Origin: an uncultured Solirubrobacterales bacterium | GTDB taxonomy: Bacteria; Actinomycetota; Thermoleophilia; Solirubrobacterales; Solirubrobacteraceae | Direction: 5' to 3' | Assembly: GCA_903959665.1 (NCBI GenBank) | Contig: CAJBXY010000092.1 | Coordinates: 1-11,689, forward strand | DNA length: 11,689 nt | Part shown: positions 1 through 5,765 of the stretch, one piece after another | Numbering within the stretch: the stretch's first letter is position 1 | Layout: each line of letters opens with the position of its first letter | Notes under the pieces: generated by a model | Database searches by the model: none | Seen by the model: the letters and a program-made list of their open reading frames with translations, nothing else | Told to the model about the DNA's origin: nothing | Program-made: the position numbers and the translations under genes

Positions 1-526
1 CTGCGACCTAATGATCTCGGTTGAATGCGAGAACCTCGACCGCATCCACGAGTTCGGCGTCGTATTGGGCCAGAGCGGGCTGATGAAGTGGTGCACCACC
101 CCCTACGCCTACCTCGGCATGCGCAAGGGCTCGGAGTACTCCGACGACGTTCGTTTTGTCGCGCGCCCGTTCAAAGGCAAGTACGTCTTCGTCTACCCGT
201 TCGTCAAGCGTCGCGATTGGTACATGCTGCCGGCCGAACAGCGCTGGGAAGTGATGCAGGAGCACATCAAGATCGGCAAGGAGACGGCCGGCGTCGATAA
301 CCACACGAGCTACTCGTTTGGCCTCGACGACCAGGAGTTCATCGTCGCCTTCGATACCGATGATGCTGGCCTCTTTATGGATCTTGTTCACAAACTGCGC
401 GCCACCGAAGCTTCGGCTTACACCGAGCGCGACACGCCGAGCTTCACCTGCATGCGCACCTCTGTTGAGCGAGCCTTGATCGCGCTCGACGGTCAGCCGA
501 TCTCAGCCGACGCCCTTTCGGCTTGA
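1..526 (+). CDS. hemQ: HemQ/ChdC-type coproheme decarboxylase (chlorite dismutase family), 5' end missing
   Basis: Chlorite-dismutase-family haem protein. The HemQ branch decarboxylates coproheme III to haem b, the last step of the coproporphyrin-dependent pathway. The reading frame is open to the window edge and reads C-D-L before the ATG at 11, matching the family's 'aDLM' strand, so that ATG is internal and the start lies upstream. Full-length members are roughly 230-250 aa; 174 codons are visible. Numbered from the internal Met: YPFVK (62-66) carries the Tyr/Lys pair expected near the coproheme propionates, H85 is the likely proximal haem ligand, and the SFGLDDQEF strand at 102-110 and the TEAS-Y-ERDTPSFTC end are typical. 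The residue aligned with the distal Arg of true chlorite dismutases appears to be His98, so HemQ is favoured over chlorite dismutase. The stop TGA overlaps the TTG start of the next gene (TTGA), implying translational coupling. Confidence 0.87.
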   Translation, partial: CDLMISVECENLDRIHEFGVVLGQSGLMKWCTTPYAYLGMRKGSEYSDDVRFVARPFKGKYVFVYPFVKRRDWYMLPAEQRWEVMQEHIKIGKETAGVDNHTSYSFGLDDQEFIVAFDTDDAGLFMDLVHKLRATEASAYTERDTPSFTCMRTSVERALIALDGQPISADALSA

Positions 527-1155
527 GCTCAGCCCACGACGACGCCGCGGTCCGCGCCCATCTGGCCGACTGCGACCCTGTTCTCGCGCAGCTGCTCGAG
601 CGCTATGACGTGCTGCTGGTCGAGGAGAACGACCAAGAACGCGAGCATTACGCGGCGCTGGTTCGGACGATCGTTGGCCAGCAGCTTTCAAACCACGTCG
701 TCGCAATCCTCTGGGGCCGACTGCTGGAGCGCTTCGGCGGCCACCCGCCGACTCCGGCCGAGATTCTCGCCGACGACCCCGAGGAGCTGCGCGCCGCCGT
801 CGGCCTCTCGAACGCGAAAGTCTCCTATCTGCGTTCGCTGGCCGAGCAGGTTGAGTCCGGGGCGCTCGACCTCGACCACATCAGCGAGATGCCCGACGAC
901 GAGGTCGTTGCCGAGTTGACGGCGGTGCGTGGCATCGGCGAGTGGTCGGCGCATATGTTCCTGATGTTCCAGCTCGGCCGTCAAGATGTTCTGCCATGGG
1001 GCGACCTTGCCATCTGCAAGGGAGTCGAGCAGGCTTATGGCCTTAGCGAAACGCCAAAGCGCGCCGCGCTCGAAGAGCTGGCGGAGCGCTGGCGACCGCA
1101 CCGCTCTGCCGCCTGCCGCGTGATCTGGTGGACGATCGACAGAGCCGAGGACTAA
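523..1155 (+). CDS. AlkA-like DNA-3-methyladenine glycosylase (HhH-GPD superfamily)
   Basis: Base-excision-repair glycosylase that should remove alkylated purines. It is 210 aa, shorter than E. coli AlkA (282 aa), and lacks the N-terminal TBP-like domain. The HhH-GPD core runs from about residue 40 (LVRTIVGQQLS) to the C-terminus. The helix-hairpin-helix is at about 133-147 with V-R-G-I-G at 135-139. The catalytic Asp is D161 in LPWGDLAICKG, at the position of AlkA Asp238. No four-Cys iron-sulfur loop is seen at the C-terminus, which argues against EndoIII/MutY-type enzymes. The start is a TTG whose last two bases are the first two of the hemQ TGA stop; no Shine-Dalgarno is visible, so it probably depends on re-initiation. 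The 3' end overlaps the convergent erpA gene by four bases. Confidence 0.87.
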   Translation: MSSAHDDAAVRAHLADCDPVLAQLLERYDVLLVEENDQEREHYAALVRTIVGQQLSNHVVAILWGRLLERFGGHPPTPAEILADDPEELRAAVGLSNAKVSYLRSLAEQVESGALDLDHISEMPDDEVVAELTAVRGIGEWSAHMFLMFQLGRQDVLPWGDLAICKGVEQAYGLSETPKRAALEELAERWRPHRSAACRVIWWTIDRAED

Positions 1156-1544
1156 AGCGCGCTGACTGCTTCTTCTTCTTCGTCCTTGACTTGGAACGAA
1201 GAGCCGCAGCCACAGGCAGCGACAACATTGGGGTTGTTGACTTGGAAGCCAGCCCCCTGAAGCGATTCAACGAAGTCGATCTCTGAGCCATCAACGTAGG
1301 CGAGGTGCTGCGGATCGACGAGCAATTTGAGGCCATGGTCCTCAAAGACAACGTCGTTCTCGCGCTGCTCATCGAAGGCGAGCTGGTACTGGAAACCTGA
1401 ACAGCCGCCACCCTTGACGCCTACGCGGAGGCCGGCAACCTCAACGTCGGCTCCTTGCGCGTCAAGATACTCGCGCGCTTTGGTTGCGCCGATCTCGCTG
1501 AGGACGATCCCCTTGGCTTTGAATGTGACTTCCGTTGTACCCAT
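1152..1544 (-). CDS. erpA: Iron-sulfur cluster insertion protein, ErpA/IscA (HesB) family
   Basis: A-type Fe-S carrier of 130 aa that should deliver [2Fe-2S]/[4Fe-4S] clusters to apoproteins in the cytoplasm. All three cluster-binding cysteines are present: C48 in GGGCSGF, and C111 and C113 in CGCGSSF. The fold signature around LRVGVKGGGCSG and the PNVVAACGCGSSF end are typical. The N-terminus is about ten residues longer than E. coli ErpA, and the C-terminus carries an acidic tail (KDEEEEAVSAL) not usual in the family. Start: ATG at 1544, preceded by a TATACT box and no clear Shine-Dalgarno. It is divergent from bolA-grxD across 39 bases, which places Fe-S carrier and trafficking genes side by side. 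ErpA versus IscA cannot be settled from sequence alone. Confidence 0.92.
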   Translation of the reverse strand: MGTTEVTFKAKGIVLSEIGATKAREYLDAQGADVEVAGLRVGVKGGGCSGFQYQLAFDEQRENDVVFEDHGLKLLVDPQHLAYVDGSEIDFVESLQGAGFQVNNPNVVAACGCGSSFQVKDEEEEAVSAL

Positions 1545-1554
1545 CGCTTCACGA

Positions 1555-1560
1555 AGTATA
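1555..1560 (-). promoter_or_regulatory. Predicted -10 box (TATACT) for erpA
   Basis: On the minus strand TATACT matches the sigma70 consensus at five of six bases and fits the actinobacterial TANNNT form. It ends 10 bases before the erpA ATG. A TTAGAA at 1584-1579, 18 bases upstream, is a weak -35 candidate. The transcript would have a leader of only a few bases, consistent with leaderless or near-leaderless expression. Inference from sequence only. Confidence 0.45.
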
Positions 1561-1569
1561 GCGGTGCTC

Positions 1570-1575
1570 TACCCT
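1570..1575 (+). promoter_or_regulatory. Predicted -10 box (TACCCT) for bolA-grxD
   Basis: TACCCT fits TANNNT and ends 8 bases before the bolA ATG at 1584. There is no Shine-Dalgarno in between, so transcription would begin at or next to the ATG. It lies in the 39-base region shared with the divergent erpA promoter. The motif is weakly informative on its own; the repeated spacing elsewhere in the window raises its credibility. Confidence 0.35.
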
Positions 1576-1583
1576 CTCTTCTA

Positions 1584-1808
1584 ATGCCAACTGCCGCCGA
1601 AGTTAAAGCACGGATTGAGAGCGGGATTCCCGGCTCCGAGGCCGACGTTACGAGCGACGACAACGTTCACTTCAACGCCCGTGTTGCGGCAGCCGAGTTC
1701 GCTGGCCTCAGCTTGGTTGAGCAACATCGCCTTGTTTACGCGATCTTTGACGAAGGCGAGCTCGGCGGCAGCATCCATGCCCTAGCCTTAACGACGGAGC
1801 CCCGATGA
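1584..1808 (+). CDS. bolA: BolA family protein
   Basis: A 74-aa BolA-fold protein. BolA proteins bind a [2Fe-2S] cluster together with a CGFS monothiol glutaredoxin and act in Fe-S trafficking and iron regulation; the next gene is exactly such a glutaredoxin. Visible signatures are the N-terminal helix TAAEVKARIESGIP, the central F-A-G-L-S-L-V-E-Q-H-R-L-V-Y helix (39-52), and the conserved HALAL strand with H65, the expected cluster or metal ligand. The size is nearer IbaG/YrbA than E. coli BolA, so the subtype is uncertain. The frame is open upstream to 1455, but that part is antisense to erpA, and family length and the conserved N-terminus select the ATG at 1584. The stop overlaps the grxD start (ATGA, 1805-1808). 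Confidence 0.88.
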   Translation: MPTAAEVKARIESGIPGSEADVTSDDNVHFNARVAAAEFAGLSLVEQHRLVYAIFDEGELGGSIHALALTTEPR

Positions 1809-2212
1809 CAGACCAGCCTGAAAACCCACTTCGCGACGCCCTTGCCGACGCGATCGCTTCCAACGAAGTGATCCTCTTCATGAAGGGAACGCCGGAGCAG
1901 CCGATGTGCGGTTTCTCAGCGCGGACCTGCGCGGCCTTGGCTGCGACCGAAACCGAGTTCGCTGCCGTTGATGTGCTGGCCGACCCGCGGATCCGCCAAG
2001 AGCTCTCCTCGCTCTCGAATTGGCCAACGATCCCTCAGCTCTTCGTTCGCGGCGAGCTGGTCGGTGGGGCCGACATCGTCGGCCAGATGTACGAGAGTGG
2101 CGAGCTGGCCGCGGTGCTTGGCGCTCCCGCAACTGCCGGAATTGACCCGCTGCCGGAGACGGCCGAGCCTGGCTCCGCGCCGCCGCTGCAGATCGAAAAC
2201 CGACTGAGCTAG
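1805..2212 (+). CDS. grxD: Monothiol CGFS glutaredoxin (GrxD / Grx4 type)
   Basis: Monothiol glutaredoxin that, with glutathione or another low-molecular-weight thiol, binds a bridging [2Fe-2S] cluster and partners BolA. The thioredoxin fold runs from about 10 to 106. It contains K27, the active-site C35-G-F-S38, WPTIPQLF with cis-Pro77 (73-80) and the GGAD motif (87-90); these are the ligand-contact positions of the family. It is 135 aa against about 115 in E. coli GrxD; the extra ~30 residues are a Pro/Ala/Glu-rich, probably disordered C-terminal tail. A GGAG Shine-Dalgarno at 1796-1799 lies 5 bases from the ATG, inside bolA. Glutathione is absent from most actinobacteria, which mostly use mycothiol or other thiols, so the cofactor thiol here is an open question. 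Confidence 0.93.
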   Translation: MTDQPENPLRDALADAIASNEVILFMKGTPEQPMCGFSARTCAALAATETEFAAVDVLADPRIRQELSSLSNWPTIPQLFVRGELVGGADIVGQMYESGELAAVLGAPATAGIDPLPETAEPGSAPPLQIENRLS

Positions 2213-2218
2213 CTGCGC

Positions 2219-3688
2219 TTGTCGTCATCTGCCGTGATCGACCCGAACGTCGGTAACCCTCACCACGCCCGCCGCTGGTATGTCCTCGCCGTCGTCGGGG
2301 TGGCACAGCTGATGGTTGTGCTCGACGCGACGATCGTCAACATTGCGCTGCCTTCTGCGCAGGCCGATCTTGGCTTCTCGAACGGTTCGCGCCAGTGGGT
2401 AATTACCGCCTACGCGCTGGCCTTCGGTGGCCTGCTGCTGCTCGGCGGCAGGCTCTCCGACCTGTTCGGGCGCAAGTGGACCTTCATCGCAGGCTTGATC
2501 GGTTTCTCGATCGCATCGGCGATCGGCGGCAGCGCGCAGAGCTTCGAAGTGCTGGTGCTGGCGCGCGCACTTCAGGGCGCCTTTGGCGCGATCCTCGCCC
2601 CTGCCGCGCTCTCAATCCTGACGACCACCTTCAGCGACCCCGAGGAACGCGGCAAAGCGTTTGCGATCTTCGGCGCGATCAGCGGTGGCGGCGCAGCGGT
2701 CGGACTGCTGCTCGGCGGCGTGCTGACCGAGTACCTCTCCTGGCGCTGGTGCCTTTACGTAAACCTCTTCTTCGCGATGCCGGCCGCGATCATTGCGCTC
2801 GGGCTAATCAAGAACGTCGCATCGGCAGCCAACGCGGAGCTCGACATCCCCGGAACTATTCTCGGCTGCGGCGGCTTGCTGCTGATCGTATTTGGCTTCT
2901 CGAAGGCTGAAACGGCCGGCTGGGGCGCGCCGATCACGCTAGCGATGCTCGCTGGGGCCTCCCTGATGCTCGTCCTCTTCTACCTCTGGCTGCGGCGCGC
3001 CGCCCACCCGCTGCTGCCGCTGCGAATCGTCGAGGATCGTAACCGCGGCGGCTCCTTCCTGACGATCCTGATCGCCGGGCTTGGAATCTTCGGCGTCTTC
3101 CTCTTCCTCACCTACTTCATGCAGCAGAACCTCGCCTTCAGCCCGATCCAAACCGGCTTCGCCTTCCTGCCGATGGTCGTCTGCATCGTGATCGCTTCGC
3201 TCACCGCTCAAACCAGAATCCTGCCGCGCACCGGGCCGCGGCCGCTCGTCGTCAGCGGCATGATCCTCGCCGCGCTCGGAATGATCTACCTCACGCAGCT
3301 CGACTTCAGCTCCACCTACCTGCCCAACGTCTTGCCCGGCCTGCTGCTGGCCGGGCTCGGTTTCGGCAGCATCTTCGCTACGGCGATCAACACCGCCACG
3401 CTCGGCGTCATCCCCGAGGACGCCGGCGTCGCCTCGGCGCTCGTCAGCACCAGCCAGCAGGTTGGCGGCGCCGCCGGCACTGCGCTGCTCAGCTCGCTCG
3501 CTGCCACCGCCACCGCCAGCTTCCTCGTCGGCGAGGCCGCCACGCCGACGCTCGCGGCCGCGGCCGCGATCCACGGCTACACCGTCGCCTTCTGGGCTTC
3601 CGCCGCGATCTTCGTCAGCGGCGCTATCTGCGGGCGCATCCTGCTGCGCGGCGGCCCCAACCTCACGCTCGCCGACAGCGCCACCTAG
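2219..3688 (+). CDS. MFS exporter, DHA2 (EmrB/QacA) family, 14 TM helices
   Basis: Proton-driven multidrug-type exporter in the cytoplasmic membrane, 489 aa, the usual size for 14-helix DHA2 members. Motifs seen: D1, LDATIVNIALP at 35-45; motif A, GRLSDLFGRK at 77-86; motif B, LVLARALQG starting near 112 with R116; and the antiporter motif C region, glycine-rich at 152-167. A tail-like alanine-rich segment precedes the last helix. The TTG at 2219 is 6 bases after the grxD stop; an in-frame GTG at 2234 is an alternative, and neither has a Shine-Dalgarno. Proximity suggests co-transcription with bolA-grxD, but no functional link is evident. The substrate is unknown. The codons CTA, TTA and TCA are nearly absent from its last 750 bases, which leaves the antisense frame open. 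Confidence 0.88.
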   Translation: MSSSAVIDPNVGNPHHARRWYVLAVVGVAQLMVVLDATIVNIALPSAQADLGFSNGSRQWVITAYALAFGGLLLLGGRLSDLFGRKWTFIAGLIGFSIASAIGGSAQSFEVLVLARALQGAFGAILAPAALSILTTTFSDPEERGKAFAIFGAISGGGAAVGLLLGGVLTEYLSWRWCLYVNLFFAMPAAIIALGLIKNVASAANAELDIPGTILGCGGLLLIVFGFSKAETAGWGAPITLAMLAGASLMLVLFYLWLRRAAHPLLPLRIVEDRNRGGSFLTILIAGLGIFGVFLFLTYFMQQNLAFSPIQTGFAFLPMVVCIVIASLTAQTRILPRTGPRPLVVSGMILAALGMIYLTQLDFSSTYLPNVLPGLLLAGLGFGSIFATAINTATLGVIPEDAGVASALVSTSQQVGGAAGTALLSSLAATATASFLVGEAATPTLAAAAAIHGYTVAFWASAAIFVSGAICGRILLRGGPNLTLADSAT

Positions 3689-3913
3689 GTGCTGAAGGAT
3701 CCTGCGTGAATCGCAGATCGCCTCGCCCTCTTCGGTGACGAGCAGCGGCACGACATTCTGGCCGCTGAGCGCCTCTACTTCAGTGCGACTGCTCTTGCGC
3801 CAGGGAACACGCAGCTGCTCATTCTCAATCCCGAGCGCTTCAAGCCGGCGCGCAACGCGGCCGCAGGCGCAGAGGTAGTTGGTTGGCGTTGGGCAGCGGT
3901 AGAGCGTGACCAC
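2939..3913 (-). CDS. GST N-terminal / glutaredoxin-like thioredoxin-fold protein with stop-less antisense extension
   Basis: Residues 1-78 (3913 to about 3680) are a convincing small thioredoxin-fold domain: beta strand VTLYRCP, then CPTPTNYLCACGRVARRLEALGI, then VVPLLV with cis-Pro56, then EAICDSRRILQHL with D68-S69 where GSTs hold the gamma-glutamyl group. Free-standing proteins of about 80 aa like this occur in actinobacteria, function unknown, probably thiol binding or redox. The frame then has no stop. From L76, whose CTA codon lies opposite the exporter's TAG, it continues 249 codons antisense to the exporter gene as an acidic, Gly/Ala/Glu-rich sequence with no domain character, ending at a TAG at 2939. 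The tail is most likely a shadow. A lost stop or small frameshift near 3685 is one explanation, true read-through another. The GTG start at 3913 has a TACTCT box 6 bases upstream and no Shine-Dalgarno. Confidence 0.55.
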   Translation of the reverse strand: MVTLYRCPTPTNYLCACGRVARRLEALGIENEQLRVPWRKSSRTEVEALSGQNVVPLLVTEEGEAICDSRRILQHLGGAVGEREVGAAAQQDAPADSAADEDRGGSPEGDGVAVDRGRGRERRRGGLADEEAGGGGGSERAEQRSAGGAANLLAGADERRGDAGVLGDDAERGGVDRRSEDAAETEPGQQQAGQDVGQVGGAEVELREVDHSERGEDHAADDERPRPGARQDSGLSGERSDHDADDHRQEGEAGLDRAEGEVLLHEVGEEEEDAEDSKPGDQDRQEGAAAVTILDDSQRQQRVGGAPQPEVEEDEHQGGPSEHR

Positions 3914-3919
3914 AGATCG

Positions 3920-3925
3920 AGAGTA
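3920..3925 (-). promoter_or_regulatory. Predicted -10 box (TACTCT) for the thioredoxin-fold gene
   Basis: On the minus strand TACTCT fits TANNNT and ends exactly 6 bases before the GTG at 3913. That spacing would put the transcription start on or next to the start codon. It supports the GTG as a real start and the small domain as an expressed gene. Motif-based inference. Confidence 0.38.
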
Positions 3926-3934
3926 ACGCGCGTT
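3925..3934. promoter_or_regulatory. Perfect 10-bp palindrome AACGCGCGTT between divergent starts
   Basis: This self-complementary decamer lies in the 37-base region between the thioredoxin-fold gene (minus) and the DegV gene (plus), touching the predicted -10 of the former and 4 bases before that of the latter. The position suits an operator for a dimeric regulator. It is short and CG-rich, so chance is a serious alternative. Confidence 0.25.
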
Positions 3935-3938
3935 GTAA

Positions 3939-3944
3939 TAGGGT
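3939..3944 (+). promoter_or_regulatory. Predicted -10 box (TAGGGT) for the DegV gene
   Basis: TAGGGT fits TANNNT and ends 6 bases before the ATG at 3951, with no Shine-Dalgarno between, so the gene is probably leaderless. Motif-based inference. Confidence 0.38.
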
Positions 3945-3950
3945 CGCCAA

Positions 3951-4814
3951 ATGCCTGTTGCCGTCGTAACCGACTCAACCCATTACCTGCCGCGCGAGAT
4001 CATCGCCGATTACGGCATTCATCAGGTCAGCCTCTACGTCAACGACGGCGGAACGCTGACGCGCGAATCGGAGATGCCGAACTTTCACGCCTTCTATGAG
4101 GACCTGCGCACTCGCAGCGACCTTCCGACCACCTCGCAGCCCTCGCCCGGCGATTTCATCGCCGTCTACGAGCCGCTGATCGAAGCGGGCTATGACATCG
4201 TCTCGGTTCACCTTGGCGCCGGCATTTCAGGAACCTGCGACAGCGCACGTCAAGCTGCCGCGGAGCTCACCGGCGACGGTTCACAGCGCCGGATCGAGGT
4301 TGTTGACTCGGCCAGCGCCGCAGGCGGGCTGGCGCTGATCGTCCTCGCCGCCGCCAGCGCGGCGCGCGGTGGCCGCGACGTCGAAGCGGTCAAGCAGCGC
4401 ACATTGGCTGCGGTCGACGACGTGAAGATCTGGTTCTCGGTTGACACGCTCGAATATTTACGTCGCGGCGGCCGCATCGGCGCCGCTCAGGCTTGGCTTG
4501 GCAGCGCGCTGAAGATCAAGCCGATCCTCAGCTTCGACGAGGTGATCACGCCGGTCGAGCGCGTCCGCACCAACCGCCGTGCCTTCGAGCGAATGGTCGA
4601 GCTGCTGGAGGAACGCAAGGAGGCCGGAGCGTCGGCCTGGGTCGTTCAGTACATCGAAGTGCCCGAACTTGCCGAGCAGATGGTTCAGCGTGGCCGCGAG
4701 ATCTTTGGCACCGACCCGATCTTCTGCACCGAGATCGGCCCCGTGATCGGCACCCACGCCGGCCCAGGAGTGCTCGGCGTCTCAGGCATCAACCCCGAGC
4801 TGCTAGAGCCGTAA
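3951..4814 (+). CDS. DegV family fatty-acid-binding protein (FakB-like)
   Basis: A 287-aa DegV protein. Members bind a fatty acid in a buried pocket, and the FakB subgroup presents it to the kinase FakA to make acyl phosphate. The N-terminal strand VAVVTDSTHYLP (3-14), TTSQPSPGDF (60-69), the H-L-G-A-G-I-S-G-T-C-D-S-A loop (87-99) that contacts the carboxylate, L-R-R-G-G-R-I (170-176) and the C-terminal G-P-V-I-G-T-H-A-G-P-G motif (263-273) are all present, and length is normal. No FakA kinase is in the window, so FakA partnership is unproven. It ends 4 bases from the convergent DUF3618 gene. The start is fixed by the family's N-terminal motif and by the TAGGGT box. Confidence 0.93.
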   Translation: MPVAVVTDSTHYLPREIIADYGIHQVSLYVNDGGTLTRESEMPNFHAFYEDLRTRSDLPTTSQPSPGDFIAVYEPLIEAGYDIVSVHLGAGISGTCDSARQAAAELTGDGSQRRIEVVDSASAAGGLALIVLAAASAARGGRDVEAVKQRTLAAVDDVKIWFSVDTLEYLRRGGRIGAAQAWLGSALKIKPILSFDEVITPVERVRTNRRAFERMVELLEERKEAGASAWVVQYIEVPELAEQMVQRGREIFGTDPIFCTEIGPVIGTHAGPGVLGVSGINPELLEP

Positions 4815-4818
4815 GCGA

Positions 4819-5043
4819 CTAGTAGCGGCGCCTGCGGCCGATCAGCGCGGCGATACCGCCGCCGATCACAAAGCCGGCAACTGCCGCGCCGGCAAGCACC
4901 TTCGGGCGGTGACGATTGACCTGCGTGCGCCAGTCGGCGACGGCAACGACTTCGCCGCGCAGCTGAGTCAGCGACTGAGCTAGCTCGGTCTGGCGCTGGG
5001 CAATCGACGCTCGAAGTTGATCCTGAGTGCGGGCCGGGCTCAT
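4819..5043 (-). CDS. DUF3618 small membrane protein
   Basis: A 74-aa protein with the DUF3618 pattern: N-terminal amphipathic stretch R-A-S-I-A-Q-R-Q-T-E-L-A-Q-S-L-T-Q-L-R (11-29), a linker, one hydrophobic segment at about 49-67 (VLAGAAVAGFVIGGGIAAL) and an arginine-rich end (GRRRRY). Function is unknown; the architecture recalls proteobacterial ElaB/YqjD proteins, which anchor to the inner membrane by the C-terminal helix, but homology to them is not claimed. Its ATG shares one base with the upstream gene's stop (TGATG). A GGAGG Shine-Dalgarno at 5058-5054 lies 10 bases upstream. It is the last gene of a four-gene minus-strand operon. Confidence 0.75.
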   Translation of the reverse strand: MSPARTQDQLRASIAQRQTELAQSLTQLRGEVVAVADWRTQVNRHRPKVLAGAAVAGFVIGGGIAALIGRRRRY

Positions 5044-5507
5044 CAGCGGTCTTCCTCCGGCAGCACTACAGCCTCACGAACCTGCTCGCTCATCAGGTGC
5101 GCCTCTTCGCTAATCGTCTCCTGCGTTTGGCGCGCGGCGGCGATCGCTTGGTCGGGAATCGGCGCCTTCGCCTTCTTCAACAGTTTGGCGGCAACCAGCG
5201 CGGCGATGATCGCGCAGATGATCAGCAGGAAGGCGACGAGGAAGAAGCCCCAGAAGAACGTCTGGCCGGGGAACAACAGGTACCAAGCCAGCCAGCTTGC
5301 GCCCTCGATGATCAGCAGCAGCGCGCCGACGAGGAAGACGCCGGCGGCAACAGCGATAACGGTGCCGCGGCCGAAGACGGCTGCCTTCTGCTGAAGCTCA
5401 ACCTTGGCAAGCTCTACTTGGTCTTGAACGAGGCCACGCGTGTCGGCCGTGACGCGCTGAATCGCAGCCGCGAGCGCGCTCTCGTTCGGTCCGGGGGCGT
5501 TGGTCAT
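5043..5507 (-). CDS. Phage-holin superfamily III / YqjE-like (DUF1469) membrane protein
   Basis: A 154-aa protein. An N-terminal amphipathic helix contains D-Q-V-E-L-A-K-V-E-L-Q-Q (29-40), the hallmark of actinobacterial 'phage holin family' proteins. Two hydrophobic hairpin helices follow, at about 48-78 and 84-110, and then a charged C-terminal helix. Despite the name, these proteins are chromosomal and are not known lysis proteins; the E. coli relative YqjE sits in an operon with YqjD. Genes with DUF3618 and DUF4235 commonly accompany it in actinobacteria. It begins 3 bases after the stop of the 84-aa gene and overlaps DUF3618 by one base. No phage genes are nearby. Confidence 0.82.
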   Translation of the reverse strand: MTNAPGPNESALAAAIQRVTADTRGLVQDQVELAKVELQQKAAVFGRGTVIAVAAGVFLVGALLLIIEGASWLAWYLLFPGQTFFWGFFLVAFLLIICAIIAALVAAKLLKKAKAPIPDQAIAAARQTQETISEEAHLMSEQVREAVVLPEEDR

Positions 5508-5510
5508 TAG

Positions 5511-5765
5511 CTATCGCCCCCGCATCCGGCCGAGGATCTGCGCGGCGACAAGGCCACCTGCGGTGGCGAGGCCGATGAGGATTTCCGGACGCTTCTCAAA
5601 AAGTGAACGATCGGCCGAAACCGGCTCGAAGGCAGGCGCTTCAAACGGCATCGGCGTGGGCTGCGGCTGCGCCGCGGTAGGCGCCGTGTAGGCCGGCGCG
5701 GCCGCGGGCTGGCCGGGCTCGCGTGGGCCTGGCACTACTGGCGGCTGGGTCGGGTCGCTGCTCAC
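5511..5765 (-). CDS. Small Pro/Ala-rich protein with C-terminal hydrophobic segment
   Basis: An 84-aa protein that I do not recognise as a family. Residues 1-50 are Pro/Ala/Gln-rich and likely disordered. Residues 51-58 (ADRSLFEK) lead into a possible C-terminal membrane segment, EILIGLATAGGLVAAQIL at 61-78, ending in basic RMRGR. The segment is short and could instead be an amphipathic helix. The GTG start overlaps the stop of the 44-aa gene upstream (GTGA) and the stop is 3 bases from the holin-family ATG, so it is embedded in the operon. Confidence rests on the coupled spacing and the protein-like composition. Confidence 0.65.
   Translation of the reverse strand: MSSDPTQPPVVPGPREPGQPAAAPAYTAPTAAQPQPTPMPFEAPAFEPVSADRSLFEKRPEILIGLATAGGLVAAQILGRMRGR

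Noticed and set aside
11..526. ATG at 11 as the true hemQ start
   Set aside because: The frame is open to the window edge and the residues just before it match the family's aDLM strand; a 171-aa protein would lack the N-terminal half of the family.
1547..1556. CTTC-AC-GAAG inverted repeat upstream of erpA as an operator
   Set aside because: Four-base arms are too short to separate from chance, and it does not match any Fe-S regulator site I know.
1455..1583. N-terminal extension of BolA from the ATG at 1455
   Set aside because: This part is antisense to erpA, is not BolA-like, and would make the protein far longer than the family.
2395..2910. 171-codon plus-strand ORF inside the exporter gene
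   Set aside because: It is Arg-rich and lies within a gene with clear MFS motifs; alternate-frame shadow.
5043..5507. Prophage lysis gene suggested by the 'holin' family name
   Set aside because: There are no other phage genes; the family is a chromosomal actinobacterial membrane protein linked to DUF3618.
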